A stretch of 64,000 nt of DNA, taken from the NCBI GenBank assembly GCA_012274445.1, contig JAAROD010000004.1, forward strand, positions 62,001-126,000, in the 5' to 3' direction. The notes under the pieces were generated by a model, which saw only the letters and a program-made list of their open reading frames with translations, was not told the origin of the DNA and searched no databases. How positions within the stretch are numbered: position 1 is the first letter of the stretch; each line of letters starts with the position of its first letter. The translations under genes were made by a program, and so were the position numbers. Source of the DNA: Sclerotiophoma versabilis (lineage: Eukaryota > Ascomycota > Dothideomycetes > Pleosporales > Didymellaceae). Positions 47,287-58,785 of the stretch are shown piece by piece.

Positions 47287-49043
47287 TCAGCTTTCGTTCA
47301 CCTTCGGCCTCATGAGCTGTCCGTTCTCATCCCTCGCCCACCCGCATTCCAGGCCATTCCTATAACACGGCTGACACCGACTTCCGTCCCCCAATTGCTT
47401 GCACTGTATTTCCGTAAATCCCCGGCTCACGCATTTTGGGCACACCAGCAGGTCTCTCTCCACCTTCGCCCGAAATCTATCATCGTCAAGGATACGGTAG
47501 TCCTTCCCGTTAAACGTGAAGTAGTTGTCTGAGTTGTAAATTATTTTCTCAACAGGTAGCTCCTCGCCGTACATGTAAGGTGGGATGTAAGCGATCTCTG
47601 AGGGGAATGTGTCGCGAGACACGACGAGGCTGCCTTTGTGTTCGTGCAGGACGTCCGCAATCCTGTAGATCAGAGGCCGGCTGATGAAGAGCGTGGAGAT
47701 CCACTCATCAGCCTCTTCTAGGCGAAAGGCGTAGTTATGCGAATAGTGAATGTGAAGTGTGAAGTTGTCCGGTACGCTGGAAGGGAAGCATTGTGTGACC
47801 AATGATGTGGTTGAGCGGAAGACTGTTCTCGTGAGGGCGTCGGGTTGTTGACTATAGTTGTTCGATATGGCGTTGTCTAGCATCTTCAGGTATTTGAGCC
47901 GCGGTGGAAATCCATTAGTGCGGAGGTAATAGTAAAGATGCGATTCGAACCCAAGCTCGAGGTGTTGTAACACAGTAAAGGAGCGTAGCTTCGCTGCGCC
48001 ATCTTCATCAGTCTCTCGCCCGCACAAATACGGAAGCGAGCCACCGATGTGAGTCAGCTTCTCGAGTGTGTCCGCTTGTTGCTGCAGAGCCGGCAGGAAG
48101 CGCTTCGAGGATGTTCGTTCTTCGGGGTTCATTGATGGACGAGCTCCCTCGAATACATGCAAACGCTCGCCGATCGAAAGCTGTTTCAATGCCTTCGGCA
48201 TGCTGAGAATAGTATAGAGTGTGTCCATATCAATATTGCATTCGATAAATGTCAAGGAGCGGAGAGGAGTAGATTTACGTTCTTTGCCAAAAGACTCGAT
48301 CGTTGATTCCATGTCCCGATTCTTGATGTTCAGACAAGAAATGGTAAGGTCGCGGAGAGTAGGATGATAGAAAATAGAAGCTAGACGGTTGTCAAACTCG
48401 AACTTCCTGTCATCTGGTCCATGCGCATGCAATGTGACTATTACCTGTCAGCCTGAAGTTGGAAGTCGAGTACCCATTATTGCCTACAAGATTGTAGCAT
48501 TGGCAATGCAACTGGCAATCCCTCTCTCGGGAAAACCGCGCTCGCTATCAGGTTCGAGTAATTGATCCTTGACCACCCATCGAAAAGTTCACCCTGCCTC
48601 CACTCTGTGTTATTCGGACAAGGGCTTTCAAGGGTCAAGTGGCGCAGTTTTGACATCAGGGTCAACCAGTGATTCAGATCTTCGATGCCTTCTTTATTCG
48701 AATCCTTATACCGAATAGAAAGCTCTTGGACAAAATCAACTCGCTCATCTCGTTTGTCCAATGCTGTGGCAATGTCGCGTGCATGTATTCCGCTGAGCAC
48801 TAATAAGGAGCGCCAGATGTATGGTTCTGCGAGGCCCTGGAGACGCGTGCATGTCGCCGCCAGGTTGCGAAGATCCCTAATAGATGTGACGTAGTCGAGA
48901 ACGTTGAGAAGAAGCTCATCTACAAGGCGCAACAAGCCATCGTCGGCCAGAGCAAGCATGGTGGCACCTGGCTCTTGCCGTGTCATTCTGAAATCTCGAC
49001 CTGAATGGCGTGTCTTGCGCTTTTTGGCACCAGGGTTTAGCAT
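47287..49043 (-). CDS. F-box-like protein with C-terminal cysteine cluster
   Basis: Exons 49043-48488 and 48437-47287 give 568 residues. An F-box-like motif lies near the N-terminus (LVDELLLNVLDYVTSIRDLR, then LAATCTRLQGLAEPYIWRSL), followed by a leucine-rich body that resembles degenerate repeats (LSIRYKDSN, LRHLTLESPCP, LRDLTISCLNIKN, LRSLTFIECNI, LKQLSIGERL). Such proteins usually recruit targets to SCF ubiquitin ligases. The end carries six cysteines spaced C-x2-C-x9-C-x8-C-x2-C-x6-C, resembling a zinc cluster. The intron (GTAGGC...AATAG) restores phase. The start is uncertain: 49043 (MLNPGAKKRK) and a Met about 28 residues later are both possible. Confidence 0.72.
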
Positions 49044-49309
49044 ACAGACTGGTTTGCTATCGATGTTGTGGCGCACTGATGATAATCGATACTTTTCAAG
49101 GTGATACGCTGCGTAACAATATAGATGGAAGAGATGCAATGAGGCGTGGGGACGTTAGGCTATGAAGAGTTAGTCTGCGCTTAGATACGTCATAGGCTAG
49201 AATCTGGAAGGCACACTTCCTTCACTACTTAGCTATATTGAGACTAATGAGATACCGATGCATTATAATATCCATCTATCCGCAGTTCTGAGACTGTATA
49301 ATGGACGAC

Positions 49310-50976
49310 CTAGATTGTATACAAGAACCTTGGATTGTGTTCTCCCAGTTCCGCAATTTCTTCTTCGGACAAACCCTCCATTCTGTAGTCTTCCCTACCA
49401 TCAAGCTTCCTTTTGTTTTGGTTACGATACCAGAAATGCAATACGGTATAGATGCCAGCGCCGAGAGCAAGAAGCGCGATAGTTGCACCGTAGCCAGGAT
49501 GGTAGGTCGGCGCATCTGCATTGTTAAACAAAAACGGCGCCGAAACACCTGCAGCATTTCCGATTGTGATCTGCATACCACTAGCGAAGGCTCGTTTTCC
49601 ATATCGTGGGTTGTTGACACCGAGCCAAGTCATCGCCGCACCGGTTGATGTCCAGAGTCCCATCGCCACGACAAAGCAGCCAACGAAACTCAGACCGACG
49701 CCTTGGTTTGCGATGAGGAAGATGTATCCCACCATGCAAGTCAGGAAGCCACCTACGCAGAATATGCCTCGTTGTTGGATTTTATCGCTGTACCAGGCAC
49801 TTCCAACGTAGACTACGAATCCTAGGAAGTAGACTGGCATAGTAAGGGCTTGAACGACTTGCCGGTCCCAACCAGCACCCATTTCATAGATGATAGTGGG
49901 AAGGAAGACGGAGAAGCTGTATAGCATACCTAGGCCGCTGAACTGCCCAATCGCGAAAGCCCAAGTCTTCCAGTCTTTGGCTCCGGCTTTAACGTCATCC
50001 TTGTGGAGCAACTGTGCGGCCTTCGTCTGGCCAACCTCGAGTTCTCGGAGCAGTACAAGATTACGCCGATCTTCCTCGGTCAGGAAGCTAGCAGTTTCGG
50101 GGCTATTGGGAAGCACGAAAGGTACTACCAGGGCAGTCAAGACTGTGGGGACGCCATTGATCAAGATGATCCACCTCCAACCACTGACGACTTGTTAGTG
50201 GGTGTCGTGGACTAGGCCTTCATTTTGAACTCACTTCCAACCTGCGGCACCGTGCAACTCGCCAATAGCGTACGCCACAAGACCTCCCAGAGCCCCAGCT
50301 ATCGCACTGGTGCCGTAAAAGTATGCGTTGCGCAACGACACGCTCTTCTTGTTGTAGAACATGGAGAGATAGAGAATGACGCCCGGGAAAAGACCGGCTT
50401 CGAACACACCTAGCAGAAGTCGACAAGCGACCAGTGCAGCAAAGCTATTGCAGAAAGCGGTGAAGGTGGCTACGAGCCCCCAAAAGAAGACTAGACCAGC
50501 GAGGTACCGAGCTGGCTGTAGTTTCTTGATTATCATGTTGGATGGTGTTTCGAACAGCTGTGCTTTTGTCAGCGTCCAGTCCTGCATCGGTAGGAGAAGG
50601 CCACATACACAGTATGTGACAAACAATATGCCAACGGCGAGTTGGTATTGGTTGCTATCAGGCGGCATGCCTAGATCTTCCTCTAAACCGTAAAGGCGAG
50701 CATTGCCAATGTTGACTCCATCGATTAGCAAGAAGTATCTGCGTTTCGAAGATCCCACATACCTCGATCCATGAAGTTCATCAAGTATATCCAACAGATC
50801 ATAGGAATGATGCGGATATCCAGCTTCCTCAGGAGTTTTTTCTCCGTCTCTGCATCAACAGCAAGCGACGTCCCCGCATTTTCGACCTGCTCGATCTTCT
50901 CCGGCACCGATGGAGAAGAGTCTGTTCTCTTCTTGTCAGGCGTACTTTGCCCAGAGGTCTCTATCTCGCTGCTCAT
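49310..50976 (-). CDS. MFS transporter, anion:cation symporter (Dal5-like)
   Basis: Plasma-membrane importer of organic anions such as vitamins, allantoate or carboxylates. Exons 50976-50763, 50715-50609, 50557-50235 and 50183-49310 give 505 residues. A polar N-terminus precedes twelve predicted helices. Family features are LDIRIIPMICWIYLMNFMDR joined to VNIGNARLYGLEEDL, then LFETPSNMIIKKL, CRLLLGVFEAGLFPGVILYL and GWRWIILINGV, as in the allantoate permease group. The 51-nt segment 50608-50558 has GTATGT, a CTGAC branch and CACAG, so it is taken as an intron although it is a multiple of three without a stop; removing it restores FVTYCLFETPSN. The substrate is unknown. Confidence 0.9.
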
Positions 50977-52328
50977 GATTGTGGAAAGATAGCCTGCAAC
51001 TGAGCTGAAAGGTCAGTCCAATCTTGAGTTGATGAGCGGTTGAAACAGGAGAAAAGACCACAGTTGTTAGGTCCAGAACCTTACCTTCTATCCCCCACAT
51101 CTTATAGATGGGTATCCATTTCTTATGCCGTGCCCCATGGGGTAGCGAGGGTATGCCACGGTGCCACGACATCTTGGAGGCTCTCCATTGATGTCGCTAA
51201 CCAAGAAAGTCTATCTTGACCGCACATCAAGGGTATTGGCGCACCGAGGGCCACTTCCGTCATGCCAAAGAGCACATCCGAAACCACTGTAAGAGTACTC
51301 GACACTAAGAAGCGGACCATATGCATGCTGCTGAGAGCCGCGGCCGAAGCATTACCAACGTCTGTACGGTAGATATTGTCCGCATGCATTGCCGTTACGA
51401 CCAATCATTACACGCCTTCGAGAATATTTGCTGCTGCTGCTGCTACTGGTGCATCATGCATCGACTCGTAGAAATTTGCAGAGATCGCCACACCAAGGAA
51501 TTGTGAAGGACGTTGAACTCCACTCAACTGAGAACATGCCTGAGAATCTACTGTTACCTGCGAACGAGGAGCGTCATCTAGCGACACGACCCAAGAAGAG
51601 GGGTTCGGCAGTTTGATGGAGCATTAGGGCGTACACCTTGACTGCCAGGACAAATGGTAAGGCCCAAGGTCTTGAGCTTGCGCTCTGACGCAGTCGTGTG
51701 AACTTGTGCTCAGAAGTCAGTCTGTGGTTGTTGAGGTTCAGAAGACCCAAGGTCCTTAGCATACGCAATTTGCTTGGCTCCAGATCCGAATAGCCGCACC
51801 CTTTGATGGGATCGACCACAGCATACTCATCTGTAGCTGCGACAAATACCGGTGAAGTGAATATTGATAAGTATTCACTTGTAAAACGTTACTTTCGAAT
51901 ATGCTGTCCGCATACCAAACATGCTGAGTTGACACTACCTCCAAGTCTATCCAGTAACAAGTAGAGGTACGAACCTGCAAGTTAGTGGATCGGACTCACT
52001 GCCGATGATGATTCGGTCGACCGGAGTGGTCTTGACACAGTCCAGACACAGGGACACGTAAGGGCGCAGCATCCGCCTTGAGCCTCGTGTGGCGTCCTGG
52101 CGCGAGTAGACGGTCGACACTTTGTGGCCTCGGAACCCTTGAATGATATCCACTTGGTGCTGGGCATTGATAACGGGCGACCGGAGTGGACCATTTTTGT
52201 GCCCTTTGAAGTCTTGAACGGAAACGATTGGGATGGACTGAAGGACGCTAATACAGCTTGCCATTGTTGCGGTGATCCTGTCTAAGTTGACACGTGGTGC
52301 AACACTCTACTTCCTTTGAGATTGCGAT
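50977..52328. other. Intergenic, no gene recognised
   Basis: About 1.35 kb. A minus-strand frame at 52264-51947 is open but shows no domain. A (CTG)n-like run lies at about 51430-51446, and a 12-bp word CGACCGGAGTGG occurs twice about 150 bp apart near 52020 and 52170. Confidence 0.4.
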
Positions 52329-53973
52329 CTATGCGTTCCGCCTTGGTGTCTCCATAACGATTGTCTCAGCTGTAGCAACTTCGATCTGTTCCGTGGTGCC
52401 TTTGCTCAACTCAGCGTTCTCAATATGGTTCGCGCCACCAAAGATTGTATCCATCTCCTCGAGACTAACATTCTTTGTCTCTGCAATGAAGAACCAAACG
52501 TACGCAAACAGTACAACATTGATGGCGCCGAACATGTACATGGCGTAGAAACCTTCATTAGCAAGGAAAACCGGAAATGCTTGCTGCAAGCAGACGTTGG
52601 CGACGTTTTGGAACTGCGAAGAGATGGCAATGGCTTGGTTGCGAACATTCATCGAGAAGATCTCTCCAGTCCATATCCAGACGGTTGCGCCCCAAGACGG
52701 TTTGAAGAAAAACGCAAATAGGAACATCAAAAAGACCGTAGCAATGCCGACACTGCGTGGTTTTCCTGCGCTCAGACTTCCAGGGGTCTCTGTAACAACA
52801 GCGGCTGCAGCAATCATACATGCTGCCATCCCGACAGCGCCTACAAGGAACAAGAAGCGGCGGCCAAATCTATCAACAGTCCAGGTCGCGTTGAGTGTGA
52901 AAATGATACCGAAGGTCCCATTGAGCGCATTGATGAGCTGGATTGTGTCATTGTCAGTGAACACCGACTGATAGATCTTTGTAGAATAGTTGTTGAGCGA
53001 GCCCTGACCCGTGAGTTGTTGACCGATGTTCAGCAGAATACAGAGCACTGAACACTGTCAGTTACCGGCAACGTGACCAAAGTGGTAAACTTACATAGCC
53101 TCTTTCTGATTGACTTATCCTTCCAGAGAGCAGAGTAACCAGAGGAGATTTCATCTTTCTCAAATTGTAGAGCGCGAGAGATGTCAGTGATCTCTTGTTG
53201 AACACGCTCCGGATCATCGCGCACTTTAGACAGAGCTTTGACGGCAGCCTCTAAACGATCGTGCTTAACAAGCCAGCGGGGGGACTCGGGACAATATGTG
53301 ATCCCTATAATAATCAGAATAGGTGCCAGGAGTTGAAAGAGCTGGACGGTCTTCCAATCCCAGTCTCCCAGCTTGGCTGCATTTTTGGTGCAAGCGTAGT
53401 TGATCCAGTAGGCCAAAAAGCTTCCAACGCTGAAGTTCATCTGCCTAATATATGGTTAGTGATATCCTTGATCCCGCAGTAAATACAGTTTACCAGAAAC
53501 TCATGATTTTGCCTCGGCTTTCGGCAGGCGCGATCTCGCTGATATACGTTGGGCCAGCTGGCAGAGCGATACCCTGGCCAATACCAACTATTGCGCGTCC
53601 AGCGATGAATCCACCGATATTCCGAGGTGTGAAGGTCGAGATAAAAGTTGAGATAATCACAATCACGCAGCCAGTGATGATGGCCCATCGACGACCGAAG
53701 CGATCCGAGATGGGTGCAGACATGAAGACACCTATTATTAAGTCAGTTGTTGAATAAGCACAAATCCTTCTTCCACTGACCAGCAATGATGCCGCCAACA
53801 TTGTATGCAGTGTTGATGGACCCTATTACGCTAGGGCTGGGCTTGTGGAAGTATGCCACCCAATGTTTCGAGCCCTGTACGGCATTGAACGTCGAAGAGT
53901 CATAGCCGTACAGTATCATTGTTGTGGCCACCACCATACACACATACCACGCGTAAGTATTGCCTTTTCCCAT
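52329..53973 (-). CDS. MFS sugar porter
   Basis: Proton-coupled sugar importer of the plasma membrane. Exons 53973-53781, 53731-53494, 53444-53095 and 53047-52329 give 499 residues with twelve predicted helices. Sugar-porter signatures are present: GYDSSTFNAVQGS near the first helix, DRFGRRWAII in loop 2-3, PESPRWLVKHDR after helix 6, GQQLTGQGSLNNYSTKIY in helix 7, VDRFGRRFLFLVGAVGM in loop 8-9, and VWFFIAETKNVSLEEMD at the end. The start (MGKGNTYAWYVC) gives the usual short cytosolic N-terminus. It is transcribed away from the pectate lyase gene across about 960 bp, so the two may share regulation. Whether it takes hexoses, pentoses, disaccharides or uronates cannot be told. Confidence 0.92.
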
Positions 53974-54936
53974 ACTCACAATGAGGAGAAAGTCACGGTC
54001 TGTATCAGATGTCGTTGCTATCGTTAAGTCGGGCTTGCAAAGACAGGCACGACATGACGCTCGCCTCAACACAGCGTTTACGATTGTTATACCGCATATC
54101 GACAGCAAGCATTTCTGGTGGACAAAAGATACACTTTCCATCACTCACATATGCGAGGCGCTAGCGCCAAGCTAGTTCCCCGCACTTTCCTACATGCTTA
54201 CTAGCCCGAATGCCCGAGTCCTTCACCATCTCCACGACATTATTTACCCCGGATTCCCGTACGGCTGCACGCCTCGTCTATCACTGGCATTGATTCGAGG
54301 AGAAATTCAGACTACTTCTCATGACAAAGGCAAACCTCACGAGATCGCAAAGAGCCGGTGGGTAAACTTTGGCTTGGTTCGCTCTCAACGAGGCATGTGA
54401 GCCTCGGTGTACCCAAGAAACTCAACATGGCAAGCTGCAAGGACCTGTAAAGGTAATTGGAGCATTTTGAGTGGCATATATCGGTAATTTTGAACCATGT
54501 CATCACTACCATACTACCTGAAAGCATCGACCTGACCACTAACCGACCAGGATCATCACAACATGAATGGCCTCCATCCCCGCAAGTTCATCATGAAGCG
54601 CCAAATTGTAGTGGATACCTGATTGCCTACCTCACCAGGCGACCGGAAATGGCTCTACGCTCTGGCTCGAACCCTATTGGTGGATCTGCTGCAAACACAT
54701 TACCAAAAAACGCATTCTGCTGCGCCCGAAGTCATGAGATATGACCACTGTGGAGCAATTGCTGCCGAGGAGGTACTTTGAGGCCACCCGCCAATTCTCT
54801 GGTTAGTTTTGAACGGCTCGCGACATGGAGAGGTTATCCACTGTATAGAAGCGGGTATCGCTACGGGTTGACTACATCAGACGTGACAAGCCGGTCGACT
54901 TGTGTATCACAATCCTTCGCTTTCAGATCGCGCGCC
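53974..54936. promoter_or_regulatory. Divergent upstream region of sugar porter and pectate lyase
   Basis: A 963-bp interval between divergent starts, with no supportable gene. It holds three matches to the CreA/Cre1 consensus SYGGRG on the minus strand (54178-54183, 54247-54252 and 54578-54583), a number near chance expectation for this length. Its role as a shared control region is inferred from gene order. Confidence 0.4.
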
Positions 54937-55949
54937 ATGCAACTGACAGCAGCAACTTTGCTGCTTCTCGCGACCCAAGCAATCTCTCAGAACACCACAT
55001 GTCTCAAATGCGCAGATGAAGCCCACGGCTTCGCGTCACTCAACGGCGGCACTACAGGTGGCAAAGGAGGAAACAGTGTCTATGCCAACACTTATGAAGA
55101 GCTCAAGAAGTACGCTGCACAAAACGGCAGTCTCATAATCAGAGTCAATGGCGCCTTAACAGCAGAACCTAAAGGGTATGAGATTCCTATTGCTAGTCAC
55201 AAGACTATCATCGGCGTTGGCAAGACTGCTAAAGTCAATGGCGGAGGCTTCGCCATCAAGGGCACTCGCAACATTATCCTTCGCAATCTGCAAGTCAGCG
55301 ACACGCGAATACCCGAAGATTGGCCAGGCAAGACGGAGGACTGGGACGGCATCCAAGTCGACAACGGCACGAACATCTGGATCGACCACGTCACGGTAAG
55401 CCGCATACTCATATCTCCTACCCCAGCCATTGACGCTCGCAGTTCGCACGCATGAATGACGGTCTGATTGACCTCCGCCGCGACTCTTCCTACATCACAG
55501 TATCCTCCTGCATCCTCTCGGAGCACAACAAAGCCCTTGGGATAGGCTGGACCACCAACGTCACAGCAAAGGTGACCATCAATGACAACTTCTTCAACTC
55601 GACCAATGCGCGTAACCCCTCTGCCGACAACCTCGAGGCGTGCCACATGTACAACAACTACTTCCGCAACTGCACGTCGTACGGCACGTATGCGAGGGGT
55701 CATACGAATCTGCTCGTGGAGCATTCGTACTATGATAATGTGTTCGATCCGATTGTTGCGGGGCCGAATGCGTCTATCAAAGCTAACTGGGTCAAGTTCA
55801 AGGATGACAGGGGTGAAAGGATGTTGAACGTCAATCCTGAGAGGGTGTTCAAGGCGAGTGATTACTACCAGTATTCGTTGAGGGATCCGTATGATCTGCC
55901 CAACGATATTCCCTACTTTGCTGGTCCACAGGAGGACATTGGGCGCTGA
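54937..55949 (+). CDS. Secreted pectate lyase, polysaccharide lyase family 1
   Basis: Cleaves de-esterified pectin (polygalacturonate) by beta-elimination outside the cell. Exons 54937-55395 and 55443-55949 give 321 residues, normal for fungal PL1 enzymes. A signal peptide covers about residues 1-19 (MQLTAATLLLLATQAIS). The right-handed beta-helix shows the PL1 landmarks GFASLNGGTTGGKGG, the calcium-side strand block WDGIQVDNGTNIWIDHVT, DGLIDLRRDSSYITVS, and the ARNPSADN loop holding a likely catalytic arginine followed by HMYNNYFRN. The start is the Met before the signal peptide; the open frame extends upstream with unrelated sequence. A 47-nt intron joins IDHVT to FARMND. Probably induced on plant cell wall material. 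Confidence 0.92.
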
Positions 55950-56096
55950 GTTTTACTGGAAGTAGCGGGAGTATTTGGGAAATAGGATACCTTGCTCGCC
56001 GTCGTAGAAGCGTGGGTTGTGGACTGGAAAAGCGAGATTATGAAATAATACATTACATATCAAATACATTACTATTTATTTTTATATAACCTCAGC

Positions 56097-56746
56097 CTAC
56101 ATACACCTCACTCTATCTCCCTTCTCGTAAACCCAACGCTTACCCACCCGGTCAATATCGTGCACCTCGCTAACTGCCCTAAAAGAAATCCTCTCCGTCT
56201 TCTTGCCCTTGCTCCTCCTCACCCTGGCCTTCTACTGGCCTCTCACCCTGACACACTCGCCCCTATCCTCGTCCCCGCTCTCAGCCAGCTTTGGTCTGCA
56301 TCGACGACCCAGCGAGTCGGACTCAGACTCAGACTCAGATCCAGACCAGTCAATATTCCCATTCCCAAATCAGTTCCCACCTCCTTTCCTATTCCCAGAT
56401 CCATTCCCGTTCCCTCAGAATGAGTCTCAGAGCAAGTCTCAGAACAGATTCCAAAACAAATCCTGACCTGACCGTGACGCACAATCTGCTTGGCGAAGCC
56501 GTAGCGATGGGGTATGCGCTCTCTCAGCATGTTTTGTAGAGCGTCCGGTGTGTACTCTCTCGCCTCGGTAGATAGGGGCGAAAGATGTGGACGGCGTGTG
56601 GGGCTGGGGCTTGGCCTGGGCTTTGTAGGGCTGCCGGGCAATGTTGGTGGGGTAGGAGACGGAGCATGTGTGGGATCTGCGTGGTAATACTGGTCGCTGT
56701 AGGAGCCAGGGGCGTAGTGGTGGAGGGGGGGTTTGTATGCCGACAT
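56097..56746 (-). CDS. Small hypothetical protein, two-exon model
   Basis: Proposed exons 56746-56468 and 56231-56097 give 137 residues in phase. The N-terminus is Pro/Ser/Tyr-rich (YKPPLHHYAPGSYSDQYY, SPTPPTLPGSP); a compact helical block follows (TEAREYTPDALQNMLRERIP, RYGFAKQIVRHGQ). Exon 2 encodes a short basic, charged C-terminus (ISFRAVSEVHDIDRVG, KRWVYEKGDRVRCM). Reading through instead gives a low-complexity tail from simple repeats, so an intron of 236 nt (GTCAGG...CAGTAG) is preferred; its donor is weak. No family is recognised. The second exon reads as real coding sequence and ends in a clean stop, which supports the model. Confidence 0.5.
56320..56340. repeat. Short GACTCA simple repeat in presumed intron
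   Basis: Three tandem GACTCA units followed by a degenerate copy, next to pyrimidine-rich repeated words. It lies in the proposed intron of the small hypothetical gene. Confidence 0.6.
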
Positions 56747-57059
56747 GGCTCGTAGGCTGATGCTGTTACGATGTGTCGGATTGATTCGGCGTGGGCGCTT
56801 TTCTAGATAGAAGACACTTTGTTACTTTGACGCCGTGATTTGCCTGCTATTGATGGTACAAAGACGGGGAGTAGCCGGTGATTGTTGGTGGGGATGGGGG
56901 TAAATTAGCAAGCGGGACGCACAGCAGGATGATATTTGCGAATCAGCAATAAGTATCGTTGTGATGGATTTGTTCGGTTGGGATTAGGAAATCGACTATG
57001 GAGCAATTTGGGTATACACGTTGTCGTGGTAGAATTATCGTACAATGGAATCTTTATGC
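56747..57059. other. Intergenic, no gene recognised
   Basis: A 313-bp spacer between the small hypothetical gene and the 3' end of the aldehyde dehydrogenase gene. No feature seen. Confidence 0.5.
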
Positions 57060-58785
57060 CTACAACTTCGCGCGGCGCTGCAGGTATGCCCTGACACCAA
57101 TAGCGGCTGTGTCCTGTCAGTCGATCTGCGTTTCGAAACCGGGTATCCCCCCTCTGCTCTGTATTGCCGTGAAGGCCGACCAGAATCTTGCAAACAATGG
57201 GTGGGTGGTTTCACTTACCAATAAGCACAGCCAAGCCCTTCAACCCAACGAGTCCCAGCAACCATGCACCCCAGCCAATGGTCCGTCCTTGACGATCAAA
57301 GTTCGGCTTGATCTCGTTCATGCCGGAGAACTTCTTCAGCTTGGCGCTCGTGTACGGGGGATACCTGACATCCATCAAGCTCTCAATCCACGCCGGTGTT
57401 GTCGTCACGCTGCGACGGTGTGTGAAGGTGTCATAGGAGGCCTTGCCGCGGTAGGCGCCTTGGCCTGAGGAACCAACACCGCCGAATGCGAGGGTGGGGA
57501 TGGAGGCGTGGTAGAAACCATCGTTGAGGGAGGCGCCGCCGGAGCGGGTCTGGTCGAGAACTGCAATTGTTAGCTAGAAGAATGTGGGCGGTGTCAAGCG
57601 GGACATACTCTTCTGCATTTCTGCCTTTGTTCCGAAGGCGTATGTGCCGAGGGGCGTGTCGTGGACCTCGTTCGCGAGCCTGATGGCTTCGTCGAGGTCG
57701 GTGACGGGCAGGATGGGCAGGAGCGGGCCGAAGCTCTCGTCGCGGAGGAGAGCGTCGTCCATGCTGTCTACCTGGACGACGGTGGGCTCAATGAAGAGGT
57801 CGTCCTCGTCCATGGTGCCGCCGACGACGATCTTGCCGTTGGTCGAGTCCAGCATCTTCTTGAGGCGCTGGAACTGGCGCTGGTTGACAATGCGGCCGTA
57901 GTCGGGCGAGTTGCGGGCGCCGTTGGGGTAGAACTCCTTCAGAGAGTTCTTCATCTCCTGGATGAAGGCCGGGACGAGCTCGCGGTCGATGAAGGTGCAG
58001 TTCTGGCTGACGCAGACCTGGCCGGCGTTGAACGTCTTGGCCCACAATAGGCGCTTTGCGGCCAGCTTGGGGTCGGCGTGCTTGGTGATGATGGCGGGGT
58101 TCCTGCCGCCGAGCTCGAGAGTCAGCGGTGTGAGCGTCTCGGCGGCCTTCTTCGCAATGATCTTGGCGACAGTCTCGGAGCCGGTGTAGAAGATCTTGTC
58201 CCACTTCTGGTCAAGCAGCGCCGTGGTCTCGGGGATGGCGCCCTGGATGCACGTGTAGCAGTCGGGGTCCAGCGCCTCGGCCAGCAGCTTCTGCATGACG
58301 CTCGCCGCGTAGGGCGCCGACTCGGAGGGCTTGATGACGGCGGTGCAGCCCGCGGCAATGGCGCCAATGAGCGGGCCTATCGTCAGCTGGATGGGGAAGT
58401 TGTATGCGCCGATGATCAGGACAGTGCCGAGCGGCTCCTTGCGGATCCGGGGCCCCATGAACTTGTTGGTGAAGGCGATGTCTGCGGGCTTCTCGTCCTT
58501 GGCGAAGCGCTCGACGTTGTTGGCCATCCACACGCAGTCGTTCATCACCCACGAGATCTCGGTCAGGTACGTCTCGAACTGCGACTTGCCCAGGTCGCGC
58601 TTGCACGCCTCCTCGATGAGGGCTGCATTGTCCTTGAAGGCCCAGTACAGCTTGCGCAGCTGCTGCTTGCGGAACTCGAGCGGGCGCGTCTTGTGCGAGA
58701 GGAAGGCCTTGCGAGTGGTGGCGCATATCGGCGCAATGCTGTCCACGGGCGTGTGCTCGAACGGGGGGATCTTTGACGCTGCCAT
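57060..58785 (-). CDS. Fatty-aldehyde-type dehydrogenase with membrane tail
   Basis: Oxidises aldehydes to acids with NAD(P)+. Exons 58785-57609, 57560-57219 and 57106-57060 give 521 residues. Class-3/fatty aldehyde dehydrogenase blocks are WVMNDCVWMANNVERF, LIIGAYNFPIQLTIGPLIGA, IKPSESAPYAASVM, LELGGRNPAIITKHAD (catalytic Glu) and FNAGQVCVSQNCTF with the nucleophile cysteine at about residue 258; the second exon begins ILDQTRSGGASLND. A hydrophobic C-terminus (WLLGLVGLKGLAVLIAAIG) continues through the last intron into a 47-nt exon ending in a basic RAYLQRRAKL, typical of tail-anchored fatty aldehyde dehydrogenase. Likely located at the ER or peroxisome membrane. An SDR gene follows on the same strand, transcribed toward it. 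Confidence 0.93.

Noticed and set aside
51947..52264. Open minus-strand frame followed by a GTGAGT...CTAAC...TTGCAG segment of 25 nt
   Set aside because: The segment looks like a complete intron but is too short to trust, and neither side encodes anything recognisable.
54655..54690. tRNA-like B-box (GGTTCGAGCC, minus strand)
   Set aside because: The T-stem does not pair and no A-box or acceptor stem could be found nearby.
53974..54936. Three CreA-type SYGGRG sites as evidence of carbon repression
   Set aside because: About three to four matches are expected by chance in a two-strand search of this length, so the count is not evidence.
58078..58776. 232-codon plus-strand frame opposite the aldehyde dehydrogenase
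   Set aside because: Shadow of a GC-rich coding strand; its low-complexity Leu/Gly/Ala composition and lack of motifs argue against a real gene.
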